Of a stretch of 12,847 nucleotides of DNA, positions 6,117 to 12,847 are shown piece after piece (the first letter of the stretch is position 1; the number at the start of each line of letters is the position of its first letter). The DNA is taken from contig NZ_FWWU01000010.1 in NCBI RefSeq assembly GCF_900176165.1, forward strand, positions 215,308 to 228,154, read 5' to 3'. The notes below the pieces were generated by a model, which was given only the letters and a program-made list of their open reading frames with translations, was not told the origin of the DNA and made no database searches. The translations under genes were made by a program, and so were the position numbers. This DNA comes from Deinococcus hopiensis KR-140. Lineage in GTDB: Bacteria; Deinococcota; Deinococci; Deinococcales; Deinococcaceae.

Positions 6117-6214
6117 GGGGCGGAAGTGTGTGCGCAAGCCGGGCCCGTGCCTGCAAAGGCTGGCCCTGTTTCGCCTCCAGTGTTCAGGCGGCAGTGCTCC
6201 GCGGACGAGGATTG

Positions 6215-6305
6215 GGGTTCATCCGTGATGAAATAACGGATGAACCCGAGCGGACGTGCAACGGCGCGCAGCAGAGGGGAGAACGGCCGGTCCGTAGACC
6301 GTATG
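6215..6305 (-). repeat. Hairpin-bearing intergenic repeat, copy B (inverted relative to copy A)
   Basis: The core 6245-6305 is the reverse complement of 4504-4566. Next to it, 6215-6226 and 6236-6247 form a perfect 12-bp inverted repeat (GGGTTCATCCGT / ACGGATGAACCC) around the loop GATGAAATA. A further GC-rich hairpin (CCCGCC...GGCGGG, 6308-6345) follows the core. It lies upstream of marR, in the gap before the IS3 remnant. The 6117-6214 stretch beside it shows no gene. Confidence 0.8.
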
Positions 6306-6349
6306 AACCCGCCCCGATCGTGCGCAACCGGGGTGCAACGGCGGGTGGC

Positions 6350-6890
6350 CTGACGTTCGGGCCTTCTGGGGCGTCAAGGACCTGAGGGTGGAATGGCGGC
6401 ACTGACCGTTATAAAAGACTTCCGCGTACCCGAAGGCTGCCAGCCGGGCAGCGCCCCGGCTGCGGAAGCTGACGTCTTCGAGCGGCGCCCGATTCCCAGA
6501 GCCCAAGGCGCTTTCCAGGATGGGGGGGTTGTACCAGCAACCTCCCTTGCGGCTCACGCTGCTCCTGGCCACCATGCCGGCCCGCTCTTCTTGAAAGACC
6601 CCGGCTGGCCTATGGGCTGTCTCAGCCGCCGTGATGCAGCAGGCCTGGCAGGGGAGGGCGGCGTCCAGCTGCCCTGCCACCTGAAGGGCAGACGGCGGCA
6701 GTGTGCCCGTCATTTGCGCCGTCCACCGCGCACCCCACCAAGGCGCGGGAATACGGGCCAGCAAGTACGTCAGGCGGATGCCCAGACCCTGTTGGGCGGC
6801 TAGGCCTCAAAGGGCCGGCCAAGCAGGTTCGGGCACAGTGGAAGGCCACCCTGACTGTCGGCGGTCCTGGGACCGGACGGCGTCATCGTC
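6350..6890 (-). pseudogene. Decayed IS3-family transposase (orfB)
   Basis: Reading the minus strand from 6890 down, fragments in changing frames follow the order of IS3 OrfB: RTADSQGGLPLCPNLLGRPF, PPNRVW, PYSRALVGCAVDG, PGLLHH, VFQEERAGMVA, SVSRKGGCWYNPPILES and FGYAEVFYNGQCRHSTLRSL. These match family blocks such as PNQVW, YSRxIVGW, HHSDRGSQY, SMSRKGNCWDN...ES and YIEVFYNRQRRHSTLGYL. An in-frame TAG, a TGA and at least two frameshifts are present, and the HHSDRG block is destroyed. Sequence from 6891 to about 7020 may hold more of its N-terminus but is not recognisable. Terminal repeats were not found. Confidence 0.75.
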
Positions 6891-7041
6891 CGCTGCGCCA
6901 CTCCCGCGCAGGTCACGCCCCCATTGACCAAGCGTTCGGACAGCGGGAGCGGGCGCCCAATAGGTGCGGCAGTCAGGCTTGTGGGCTCAACGCGTTTAGC
7001 AGGGCCTGGCGGTTGACCGCGGTTGCGCGGTCCTCCGCTGC

Positions 7042-7070
7042 TTCAGGCCCGGCATCAGACCGCTTACGCT
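7042..7070 (+). promoter_or_regulatory. Possible promoter of the quinone oxidoreductase gene
   Basis: TACGCT (7065-7070) fits the TANNNT -10 pattern and lies six bases before ATG 7077. TTCAGG at 7042-7047, 17 bases upstream, is a weak -35 box. No Shine-Dalgarno site precedes the start, so a leaderless message is plausible, as for marR. Confidence 0.4.
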
Positions 7071-7076
7071 ATGCCC

Positions 7077-8048
7077 ATGAAAGCCATCCGCATCCACCAG
7101 CCTGGAGACGCCTCTGCCCTGGTTCTCGACGAGATTCCCACGTTGGAGCCGGGTCCTGGAGAAGCCCGCGTGAAGGTTGCGTTCGCAGGCCTGAATTTTA
7201 TCGACGTGTACCAGCGCTCCGGCCTGTACCCACTGCCTTTGCCCGCCGTGATGGGCAACGAGGGCGCTGGCGTCGTGGACGCTGTGGGCGAAGGCGTGAC
7301 GGAGGTTCAACCTGGCCAGCGGGTAGCGTTCGCGATGCACCGCGGCAGCTACGCCGAGGCTGTGGTCGTGCCTGCCTGGAAGCTGGTGCCGCTCCCTGAG
7401 ACCATCAGTGAGGCGCAGGGAGCGGCCATTATGCTCCAGGGCATGACGGCGCACTACCTCGCGTCGAGTACATACCCCCTGAAGGCTGGTGACACCTGCC
7501 TGGTGCACGCCGCAGCAGGCGGGGTGGGCCTTTTGCTCACACAGATTGCCAAGAAGCGGGGCGCCTGGGTCCTGGGCACGGCCGGCAGTGCCCAGAAAGC
7601 AGCCCTGGCGCGGTCGATGGGCGCTGACGAGGTCATCTTGTACCGCGAGGCGGACTTCGAAGCGGAGGTGAAGCGATTGACGGGCGGTGCGGGCGTCAAC
7701 GTGATTTACGATGCCGTCGGGCGCGACACGTTCCTGAAGGGGCTCAACGTCTTGAAGCCGCGTGGCTACATGGTGCTGTACGGCGCGTCCAGCGGACCGG
7801 TCGAGCCGGTGGATCCGCAACTGCTCAACCAGAAAGGCGGCTTGTTTCTGACCCGCCCCAGCCTCGCGCATTACGCGGCCAACCGAGAGGAACTGCTCTG
7901 GCGTAGCCAGGAGCTGTTCACGTGGGTGGAGGATGGGTCGCTCCAACTGCGCGTGGATCAGACGTTTCCGCTTGGCGAGGCCGCGGCAGCGCACCGCTAC
8001 ATCGAAGGGCGAAACACCCAGGGCAAGGTCTTGTTGCAGATCCGCTGA
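7077..8048 (+). CDS. qor: NADPH:quinone oxidoreductase (zeta-crystallin/Qor type)
   Basis: The 323-residue protein belongs to the zinc-less medium-chain dehydrogenase family that reduces quinones with NADPH in the cytoplasm. The start MKAIRIHQPGD, the substrate-side motif GLNFIDVYQRSGLYP (38-52), GNEGAGVV (60-67), and the nucleotide-binding AAAGGVG (145-151) are all typical; length matches the family (about 325). ATG 7077 is preferred to ATG 7071 because relatives begin MKAI and the -10 box lies six bases upstream of it; a longer reading frame from 7023 has no support. It heads a likely operon: the CoA-ligase gene begins 69 bases later. Quinone reduction fits the aromatic theme of the neighbouring clusters. 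The physiological substrate is unknown. Confidence 0.9.
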   Translation: MKAIRIHQPGDASALVLDEIPTLEPGPGEARVKVAFAGLNFIDVYQRSGLYPLPLPAVMGNEGAGVVDAVGEGVTEVQPGQRVAFAMHRGSYAEAVVVPAWKLVPLPETISEAQGAAIMLQGMTAHYLASSTYPLKAGDTCLVHAAAGGVGLLLTQIAKKRGAWVLGTAGSAQKAALARSMGADEVILYREADFEAEVKRLTGGAGVNVIYDAVGRDTFLKGLNVLKPRGYMVLYGASSGPVEPVDPQLLNQKGGLFLTRPSLAHYAANREELLWRSQELFTWVEDGSLQLRVDQTFPLGEAAAAHRYIEGRNTQGKVLLQIR

Positions 8049-8082
8049 ACCCCAGCGCTCCGGGCCGAGGAACACCATCATC

Positions 8083-8100
8083 CGCCGGTGAAGGCCGGCG
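8083..8100 (+). other. Small hairpin between qor and the CoA-ligase gene
   Basis: CGCCGG and CCGGCG pair around a six-base loop, ending 17 bases before the ligase ATG and five bases before its AAGGAG. There is no T tract, so it is not an ordinary terminator. It could tune translation or message stability; no function is shown. Confidence 0.4.
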
Positions 8101-8117
8101 CCTCCAAGGAGAACACC

Positions 8118-9761
8118 ATGTCGGCCGATGAGCGGACCGGCGAGTTGCTCGCCATCTACGACTTCCCCTGTGCAACTGCGGCTGACCTGCTGTGTGACAG
8201 GCACCCCGAAGGTGCGGGGGCACTTACCGCTGTGGAGTCCGGCATGACGGCGCGTGACCTGACGTACGGCGACCTCCGGCGGGCGTCCGCACGGTTCGCT
8301 GCGGCCCTGGCTGGTCTCGGCGTTGAGCAGGGGGACACCGTGGCCGTCCTGATGGCCACGTCCAAGGAGCTGGTCGTGGCACTGCTCGGCATCCGGCGGC
8401 GGGGCGCCGCGCACGTGCCGCTCTTCACGGCCTTTGCGCCTCCTGCCCTCGAGATATGGCTGGAAGCCAGGGGCGCCCGGGCCCGGGTCGTGGTGGCCGG
8501 ACCGCGATCAGGCGGGAAAGCGCTCCGAAGGGAGCGGGCGGCAGGTGATCATCACTGGGGATGCCCTGGAGCAGGGGCAGATCGCCTTCCAGGAACTGCT
8601 CGCTGCCGATACCGGGAACGAACCGGAGGCCGAGGCGGTCGCTACCGGGGGAAATGGCCCGGTGGTGCTGCCGTTCACCTCAGGCACAACGGAGACGCCG
8701 AAAGGTGTCCCGGCGCCGCTCCGCACGCCGGCTTCCTTCCAGGCGTACCTGGGGTTTGGCCTGGACGTTTCCTCGGAGGACGTCTTCCGGAACGCGGCAG
8801 ATCCCGGGTGGGCGTACGGACCGTACGGCGCGGTCCTCGGACCTCTCGCTGCCGGCGTACCCAGTCTGTTGCTGCGCGCGGGCTTCTCCCCCGCGCTGAC
8901 CTGGCAAGTGATGGAGCGCTTCGGCGTCACCCATTTTGCCGCTGCTCCCACGGTGTACCGGGCGGTGTGGGCGGAGCCCACACCGCTGACCGCGGCCATC
9001 CGGTTGCGGCGGGCCTCCTCAGCGGTGGAACTGCCGGCGCCCGACGTCATGGCCTGGGCCAAGCGGAACCCCGGCGTAACGGTGCGCGATCACGACGGCC
9101 AGACGGCACACGGCATGGTCATCGTCAACGGCTGGGCCGATGCTGGCTGGGAGTCCGTCCAGGCTTCATGGGCCGGCCGCTGCCTGGCTGGTCTGCCGCC
9201 ATCCTGGACGAGGCGTGGGCCACTGTCCTTTCGCCAGGCCAGGTCGGCCGGGTGGCCATTGAAGTCGTGGGCAGTCGGCTGCTGTGGTTTACCAGATACG
9301 CGGGGGACCCGGTGAAGACTGCCGAGCGCTACACCGAAGGTGGCGGGTGGCACGTGACGGGCGACGCCGGGAGCGTCGATAAGGACGGTGCGTTCTCCTT
9401 TTCCTCCCACGACGATGACGCGGTGATTATGGCCGGTTCCCGGATCGGGCCGTTTGAGGTAAAGCGTGTGCCGGCGACGCGCCCACGTGTTATGGAAGCC
9501 GCGGTGATTGGCGCGCCTGACGCCCTGCGGGGCGAGGTGCTGGAGGCGTGTGCCGTCCTGAGGGCGAACGACCCTGGGAACGGGGCACTCGCGGCGGATT
9601 TGCGGCAGTTGGTCAAGCGGCCGTTCGCGGCGCATGCGTACCCAGGTGCGGTGCACTTCATTGAGGAGCTCCCGAAGACCCCCAGCGGCAAGGTGCCGCG
9701 GTACGCGGCGCTGCCGCAGCGCCGCGCTGAAGTCGCGCCCCCGCCGCCGGGTGCTCCTTGA
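8118..9761 (+). pseudogene. AMP-forming acyl-CoA synthetase with two compensating frameshifts
   Basis: ATG 8118 has AAGGAG six bases upstream. The first part (to about 8500) reads as the N-domain of an acyl-CoA synthetase (LTYGDLRRASARFAAALAGL, HVPLFTAF). The middle is meaningful only in the +1 frame, about 8500-9150: PFTSGTTETPKGVP (A3 phosphate loop), SSAVELPAPDV and RDHDGQTAHGM (A5). The first frame resumes near 9150 with RPGFMGRPLPG, WHVTGDAGSVDKDG and the A10 lysine motif PKTPSGKVPRY. The first frame stays open throughout because the DNA is GC-rich, so it could make a 547-residue protein with about 215 scrambled residues lacking the ATP-binding loop. Unless the shifts are sequencing errors, it is inactive. 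Neighbouring benE suggests an aromatic acid substrate, but the substrate cannot be read from sequence. Confidence 0.8.
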
Positions 9762-10951
9762 AACCCTTGCCTCTCACGGCCGTCATGGCCGGACTGATCG
9801 CCGTGACGGTCAGCGCGGCGAGTAATCTCCCGCTCTTCGTGCAGATGTTCGGTGCCCTCCAGCTCACGCCCGAGCAGTCCGTAAGCAGCCTCGCGAGCAT
9901 GTACGTTGCTCTCGCCATCTCTGGGGCCATCCTGTGCCTGACGTTCCGCGCACCCGTTATCCTGGGCTGGAACACCGCCGGACTCGCCGTGCTGATCGCC
10001 GAGGGCCCCCGCTTTACGCCGGGAGAAGCCGTTGGAGCGCTTCTCCTGGCAGCACTGGCCTTGACCCTGATCGGCCTCACCGGTCTGTTCGACTGGATTG
10101 CCCGCCGCCTGCCTCCGCCGCTGGCAGCCGCCCTACTCGCTGGTGTTCTGCTCCCATTTGTTCTGCGGGGCATCAGCGCAATTCCCATGGCGCCTGCCCT
10201 CCTGATTCCTATGCTGGTTGCCTACCTCCTGGGCCGGGCGTTTGCTCCTCGCTGGGCGGTGCCGCTGGCGCTGCTTGCCGGCCTGAGCGCGGCAATCCTC
10301 ACTGGCGCCATGCATCCGGGCAGTGCCCCACGCCCTGTGCATTTCACGTTCACCGCTCCCACCTTCAGCATGCGGGCGTTTGTTGCTGTTACCGTGCCCA
10401 GCGTGCTGCTTGCCGTCGCCTCACAGCACCTGCCAGGTCTGGCCATTCTGAGTGCGAGTGGGTACCGCCATGTACCACCGCGGCCCCTGGTGGCCCTCAC
10501 TGGACTGGCTGGCCTTCTTGCCGCGCCGTTTGGAAGCGTCACGCTGAACCTCGGAGCCATAACGGCTGCGATTTGCACTGGGCCTGAGGCGCATCCAGAG
10601 CCTGAGAAACGCTACATCGCTGGACTCACCTGCGCTGCTGGGTACCTGACCCTGAGCTTGAACGCAGGCGTGGTGCTCGGATGGGTGAGTGTGCTCCCGG
10701 GCCCGTTGCTCCTGGGCCTGGCCGGGCTCGCCCTACTCGGACCTCTCCTCATGGGCCGTGAGGGCACCATGGTTGCCGAGCGCCGCTGGCGGGAAGCGGC
10801 GTTGCTGACGCTGGTGGTGACAGCCTCGGGGCTGACTTGGCTGGGCGTGAGCGCCCCCGTGTGGGGCTTAATTCTGGGATGGAGTCTGGCAACTGCGCGA
10901 GGATGGCGTGAGCGCCGGACGGAGATTGAGCCGCCGGGTACAACACCCTGA
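9758..10951 (+). CDS. benE: BenE-family benzoate/proton symporter
   Basis: This 397-residue inner-membrane protein has about 11-12 hydrophobic segments spread over its length and the BenE opening VMAGLIAVTVSAASNLPLFV. Further family-like stretches are LGWNTAGLAVLIAEG, PFGSVTLNLGAITAAICTG and EAHPEPEKRYIAGL. BenE proteins import benzoate with protons; length is normal. TTG 9758 is used as the start because it overlaps the ligase stop by four bases (TTGA), an arrangement that allows translational coupling; ATG 9785, eight codons in, is the alternative. No strong ribosome-binding site precedes either. It is the last gene of the qor-ligase-benE run. The reading frame is intact. The exact aromatic acid transported is inferred. 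Confidence 0.88.
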   Translation: MKPLPLTAVMAGLIAVTVSAASNLPLFVQMFGALQLTPEQSVSSLASMYVALAISGAILCLTFRAPVILGWNTAGLAVLIAEGPRFTPGEAVGALLLAALALTLIGLTGLFDWIARRLPPPLAAALLAGVLLPFVLRGISAIPMAPALLIPMLVAYLLGRAFAPRWAVPLALLAGLSAAILTGAMHPGSAPRPVHFTFTAPTFSMRAFVAVTVPSVLLAVASQHLPGLAILSASGYRHVPPRPLVALTGLAGLLAAPFGSVTLNLGAITAAICTGPEAHPEPEKRYIAGLTCAAGYLTLSLNAGVVLGWVSVLPGPLLLGLAGLALLGPLLMGREGTMVAERRWREAALLTLVVTASGLTWLGVSAPVWGLILGWSLATARGWRERRTEIEPPGTTP

Positions 10952-11274
10952 AGACGACTGCTCAGCGTGACGCATGGCAGCGCACGTAGTGGTAGCGGCA
11001 TAAACCGGCATTGATCGCGGTAGGACGTCCTGTGTGCTGGCCAGCTTTCTCGCGCCTCAAGCGAGGTAGGACTCCCGCAAACGCACGCCGTTATCAAGAG
11101 AGCATCTGTCAAAGTGCGGATTTCTTTTTAACCGAGCAGCGCGAGCGAACTTGAATGCGCATGGTGGAGAATGGCGCCGTGAGGAGTGCCCTTCCACCCA
11201 CGGCTCCCCATTCTCCACCATGCGCCAAGGTACTGGGACCGAATGGACTCCACTCTCTGCGCGCCGTTCAACCC
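10952..11274. other. Intergenic gap between convergent benE and repA
   Basis: No gene is supported. Visible structure is the palindrome AGGACGTCCT (11022-11031), a TTTCTTTTTA run (11120-11129), and the long hairpin at 11157-11225. The stretch 11080-11150 may be the worn end of a mobile element, but no matching end or transposase was found. Confidence 0.6.
11157..11225. repeat. Long hairpin with perfect 18-bp arms
   Basis: Arms GCGCATGGTGGAGAATGG (11157-11174) and its exact complement (11208-11225) enclose 33 bases. Inside, GCCGTG (11176-11181) pairs with CACGGC (11199-11204), extending the stem after a small internal loop. It lies 49 bases past the repA stop and 205 past the benE stop, between convergent genes, so a bidirectional terminator is possible. 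Neither side has a T tract immediately after the stem, which weakens that reading. A recombination site or miniature mobile element are alternatives. Confidence 0.75.
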
Positions 11275-12567
11275 TCACAAATCAGCGCAGAGCAGCGCCT
11301 TTACAAGCTTCAACGCCTCTGCTTTTGGCCGTTCCAACGCCTCGCGCACGGCCGTCAAAGCCTTGTCGTCCAACTCTTCGACGGCCATTACGGCACGCCT
11401 GCTGGGCGCACGACCAAGCTTCAGGCGGAGAAGCACCAGAATGGTTTCCCGCGGATCTGCCGGCACATCATGGTTGTCGTCGTGGAGCTTTTTCCTTTTG
11501 GTGGCCGGTGGCGCTTTCTTGCCGGTGGGCTGGGCGGTATACCCCCACTTCCCTGGATTGCGCACGGCATCAACCAAGGACGCTGCCAGCGACCTGGGTT
11601 TCCAACCAGTGCTCAAGCGCTCATCAATGGTCCTGAGGGCCGGAACAACACGTTCTGGATGATCTGCTGCCAAAGCCTCCGCGACCGGGCGAGTCACGCC
11701 CCGCTCCATCAGCCGTTCCACAGCTTCGGGTTCCGGCGCGGCCGAGAAAACATACTTAATCTGTCCGGACTTGCCCCGCCCGGTAAAGGCCACCTCATGC
11801 AGGTACCCTTCCGCTCTGAGACGATCGTGGGCCAGTTCTAACATGCGTTTGGCATTGTCAAGCCGTTCGTTCTCTAGCCCACACGCCACGAGCCAGTCGC
11901 TCAGCGGAAGGATCAGTTCGCCCGATAGGGACCCATCGGGCATCACCCGGTGCGCCTGCAGGACACGGTACAAACTGCGGGCCTGAGGCTGACCCAACCG
12001 GGAGAGCAGTTCCCCGTCAAGAATTTGAAACAGGCCCGCCCGAATAGACGCCGCAAAGCTGGGCACCAGCGTAATTTCGACGGGGCAACTCTCATTCAGT
12101 TCGCGCTCCTCGAAAGGCCGGTGCTGCCCCGTGGTCTGGTCGACCAGCCGCAACTCCGCGATCAGGCTGGTGGCGGTTGTGTCACCCTGGTGGCGGCTGT
12201 GCTTTTCATCCCACCGGGTGCGGACCATCGTCCATTTCACCCCCCACAGACGGAGCAGGGATTCACGGAGGCGGCTGTAATACTGACCATTTTTCGGATG
12301 CCCGCTCAGGGTCAGTAGCGTGGATCCCATCACTTCGATTGAATTGGTATCTGGGCAGCCGGCACGAAAAAACAACGTTTGGATGGAGAGAAGGATGTCC
12401 GCGTCCTGACCATGCGGGCGACCGTAGAACGCATTGCCATGCACGCGGTACATCACGTCCCCGATGGCATAGTCCACCTGCCAGCTGGTGTCCGTGCTGG
12501 GAAGGCTGCGTTGTACGCTGATCACGCCCGCCCGGGTTAGGTCGAGCTCATTGACTCGGATGTCCAC
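11275..12567 (-). CDS. repA: Plasmid replication initiator RepA, Deinococcus type
   Basis: The 430-residue protein matches the replication initiators common on Deinococcus plasmids. Recognisable blocks are AGVISVQRSLPS, GRPHGQDADILLSIQTLFFR, LSGHPKNGQYYSRLRESLLR, SFAASIRAGLFQILDGELL and LGQPQARSLYRVLQAHRV. The C-terminal third is charged and lysine-rich (GKKAPPATKRKKL) and ends in helices. It should bind iterons and open the origin. The start is GTG 12567, with a -10 box (TAAAAT) nine bases upstream. The gene reads away from the iteron array at 12677-12843, the usual rep-origin arrangement. Repeats over its promoter suggest self-repression. The frame is intact. Naming is by family resemblance. 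Confidence 0.88.
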   Translation of the reverse strand: MDIRVNELDLTRAGVISVQRSLPSTDTSWQVDYAIGDVMYRVHGNAFYGRPHGQDADILLSIQTLFFRAGCPDTNSIEVMGSTLLTLSGHPKNGQYYSRLRESLLRLWGVKWTMVRTRWDEKHSRHQGDTTATSLIAELRLVDQTTGQHRPFEERELNESCPVEITLVPSFAASIRAGLFQILDGELLSRLGQPQARSLYRVLQAHRVMPDGSLSGELILPLSDWLVACGLENERLDNAKRMLELAHDRLRAEGYLHEVAFTGRGKSGQIKYVFSAAPEPEAVERLMERGVTRPVAEALAADHPERVVPALRTIDERLSTGWKPRSLAASLVDAVRNPGKWGYTAQPTGKKAPPATKRKKLHDDNHDVPADPRETILVLLRLKLGRAPSRRAVMAVEELDDKALTAVREALERPKAEALKLVKALLCADL

Positions 12568-12676
12568 GTTGATCTGATTTTACAGTCAATAAAGAAAGAA
12601 TTGATTTGATTGTCAATCAAGGGACCATTTTTGGCAGTGTATGCACCGTATTTCTGGGGTTACTCAGTCCGCTATT
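12568..12676. promoter_or_regulatory. AT-rich control region between repA and the iterons
   Basis: TAAAAT (minus strand, 12582-12577) is the likely repA -10 box. Two 16-bp direct copies, 12575-12590 (TGATTTTACAGTCAAT) and 12602-12617 (TGATTTGATTGTCAAT), agree at 13 of 16 positions and lie 27 bp apart; the first covers the -10 box. The AT-richness here would suit strand opening at an origin. No DnaA box matching the consensus was recognised. Confidence 0.6.
12606..12620. promoter_or_regulatory. 15-bp palindrome upstream of repA
   Basis: TTGATTG-T-CAATCAA is perfectly symmetrical about one base. It overlaps the second 16-bp direct repeat and lies upstream of the repA promoter, so it may be an operator for RepA or another regulator. 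Function is inferred. Confidence 0.5.
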
Positions 12677-12786
12677 CCTCAAATGGATCGACGGAATCCC
12701 TCAAACGAGTCGACGGAATCCCTCAGACGGGTCACCGATTCACCTCAGACGGGTCACCGATTTACCTCAAACGAGTCACCTGCCCA
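12677..12786 (+). repeat. Five tandem 22-bp iterons of the replication origin
   Basis: Units begin at 12677, 12699, 12721, 12743 and 12765, exactly 22 bp apart, each opening CCTCA. The core CCTCARACGRGTCRMCGR is shared, with unit 1 (CCTCAAATGGATCGACGG) and the last few bases of unit 5 most diverged. Units 3 and 4 differ by a single base. A 22-bp period, two helical turns, places all sites on one DNA face. With repA beside it, this is almost certainly the plasmid origin and copy-control array. Confidence 0.9.
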
Positions 12787-12827
12787 GGGGTGAAAAGGGA
12801 CCTGGAGCAAGCTTGAAACCCATTCTG

Positions 12828-12843
12828 GTCGACTCGTTTGAGG
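12828..12843 (-). repeat. Inverted partial iteron
   Basis: The minus strand reads CCTCAAACGAGTCGAC, identical to the first 16 bases of iteron unit 2, but in opposite orientation and separated from the array by 41 bases. The window ends four bases later, so further copies may follow. Confidence 0.8.
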
Positions 12844-12847
12844 TATT

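Noticed and set aside
8083..8100. Terminator between qor and the ligase
   Set aside because: The stem is only six bp with no T tract, and the downstream ribosome-binding site begins five bases later.
8088..8118. Earlier start for the CoA ligase
   Set aside because: The added ten codons overlie the AAGGAG ribosome-binding site and the small hairpin.
6996..8414. 472-codon minus-strand frame
   Set aside because: It is the reverse of qor and the ligase start. Long antisense frames are expected at high GC, and it has no family motif.
12677..12786. CRISPR array
   Set aside because: The 22-bp units are directly adjacent with no unique spacers and lie next to repA, so they are iterons.
1..12847. 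tRNA, rRNA or riboswitch
   Set aside because: No cloverleaf-like or conserved RNA sequence was recognised on either strand by eye. A covariance search was not possible.

Overview
The window looks like part of a plasmid or megaplasmid from a Deinococcus-type bacterium. This rests on the replication initiator (the RepA type common on Deinococcus plasmids), high GC, TANNNT -10 boxes placed so close to starts that transcripts would be nearly leaderless, many insertion-sequence remnants and small hairpin-bearing intergenic repeats. The genus is an inference from protein and element style; no database was searched.

Layout. (1) 1-3135 is an insertion-sequence graveyard. It holds the right end of an IS21-family element (istB 3' part), a stub of an IS701/IS4-like transposase, an IS5-family element split by a complete IS630-family element (its transposase needs a -1 frameshift at an A8 run), an AT-richer unassigned stretch, and a decayed IS6-like transposase. 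(2) 3146-6116, all on the minus strand, is an aromatic/quinone-stress cluster: a MarR regulator, two CatE-like two-domain VOC dioxygenase paralogues and a broken DoxX-family membrane protein between them. This resembles the catDE and mhq regulons of Bacillus. Matching TGTTNNAACA palindromes precede marR and the adjacent dioxygenase. Two inverted copies of a ~90-bp hairpin repeat flank the marR-dioxygenase pair. (3) 6350-6890 is a badly decayed IS3-family orfB. (4) 7077-10951, plus strand, reads quinone oxidoreductase, acyl-CoA synthetase (two compensating frameshifts), benzoate transporter BenE, probably one transcript for uptake and handling of an aromatic acid. (5) 10952-11274 is an intergenic gap between convergent genes with a long perfect-arm hairpin. 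(6) 11275-12847 is the replication module: repA on the minus strand, an AT-rich control region with repeats, and five tandem 22-bp iterons plus one inverted partial iteron that runs to the window edge.

Taken together, an accessory replicon carries aromatic-compound uptake, activation and detoxification genes. Some are intact (both dioxygenases, marR, qor, benE) and some broken (doxX, the CoA ligase), in a region shaped by repeated IS insertion. I found no CRISPR array, no rRNA or tRNA, and no clearly new multi-gene system. The most unusual signals are the flipped hairpin repeat pair, the shared palindromes of the MarR cluster, the atypical 3-bp flank of the IS630 element, and the ligase with two compensating frameshifts that keeps a full-length but scrambled open frame.
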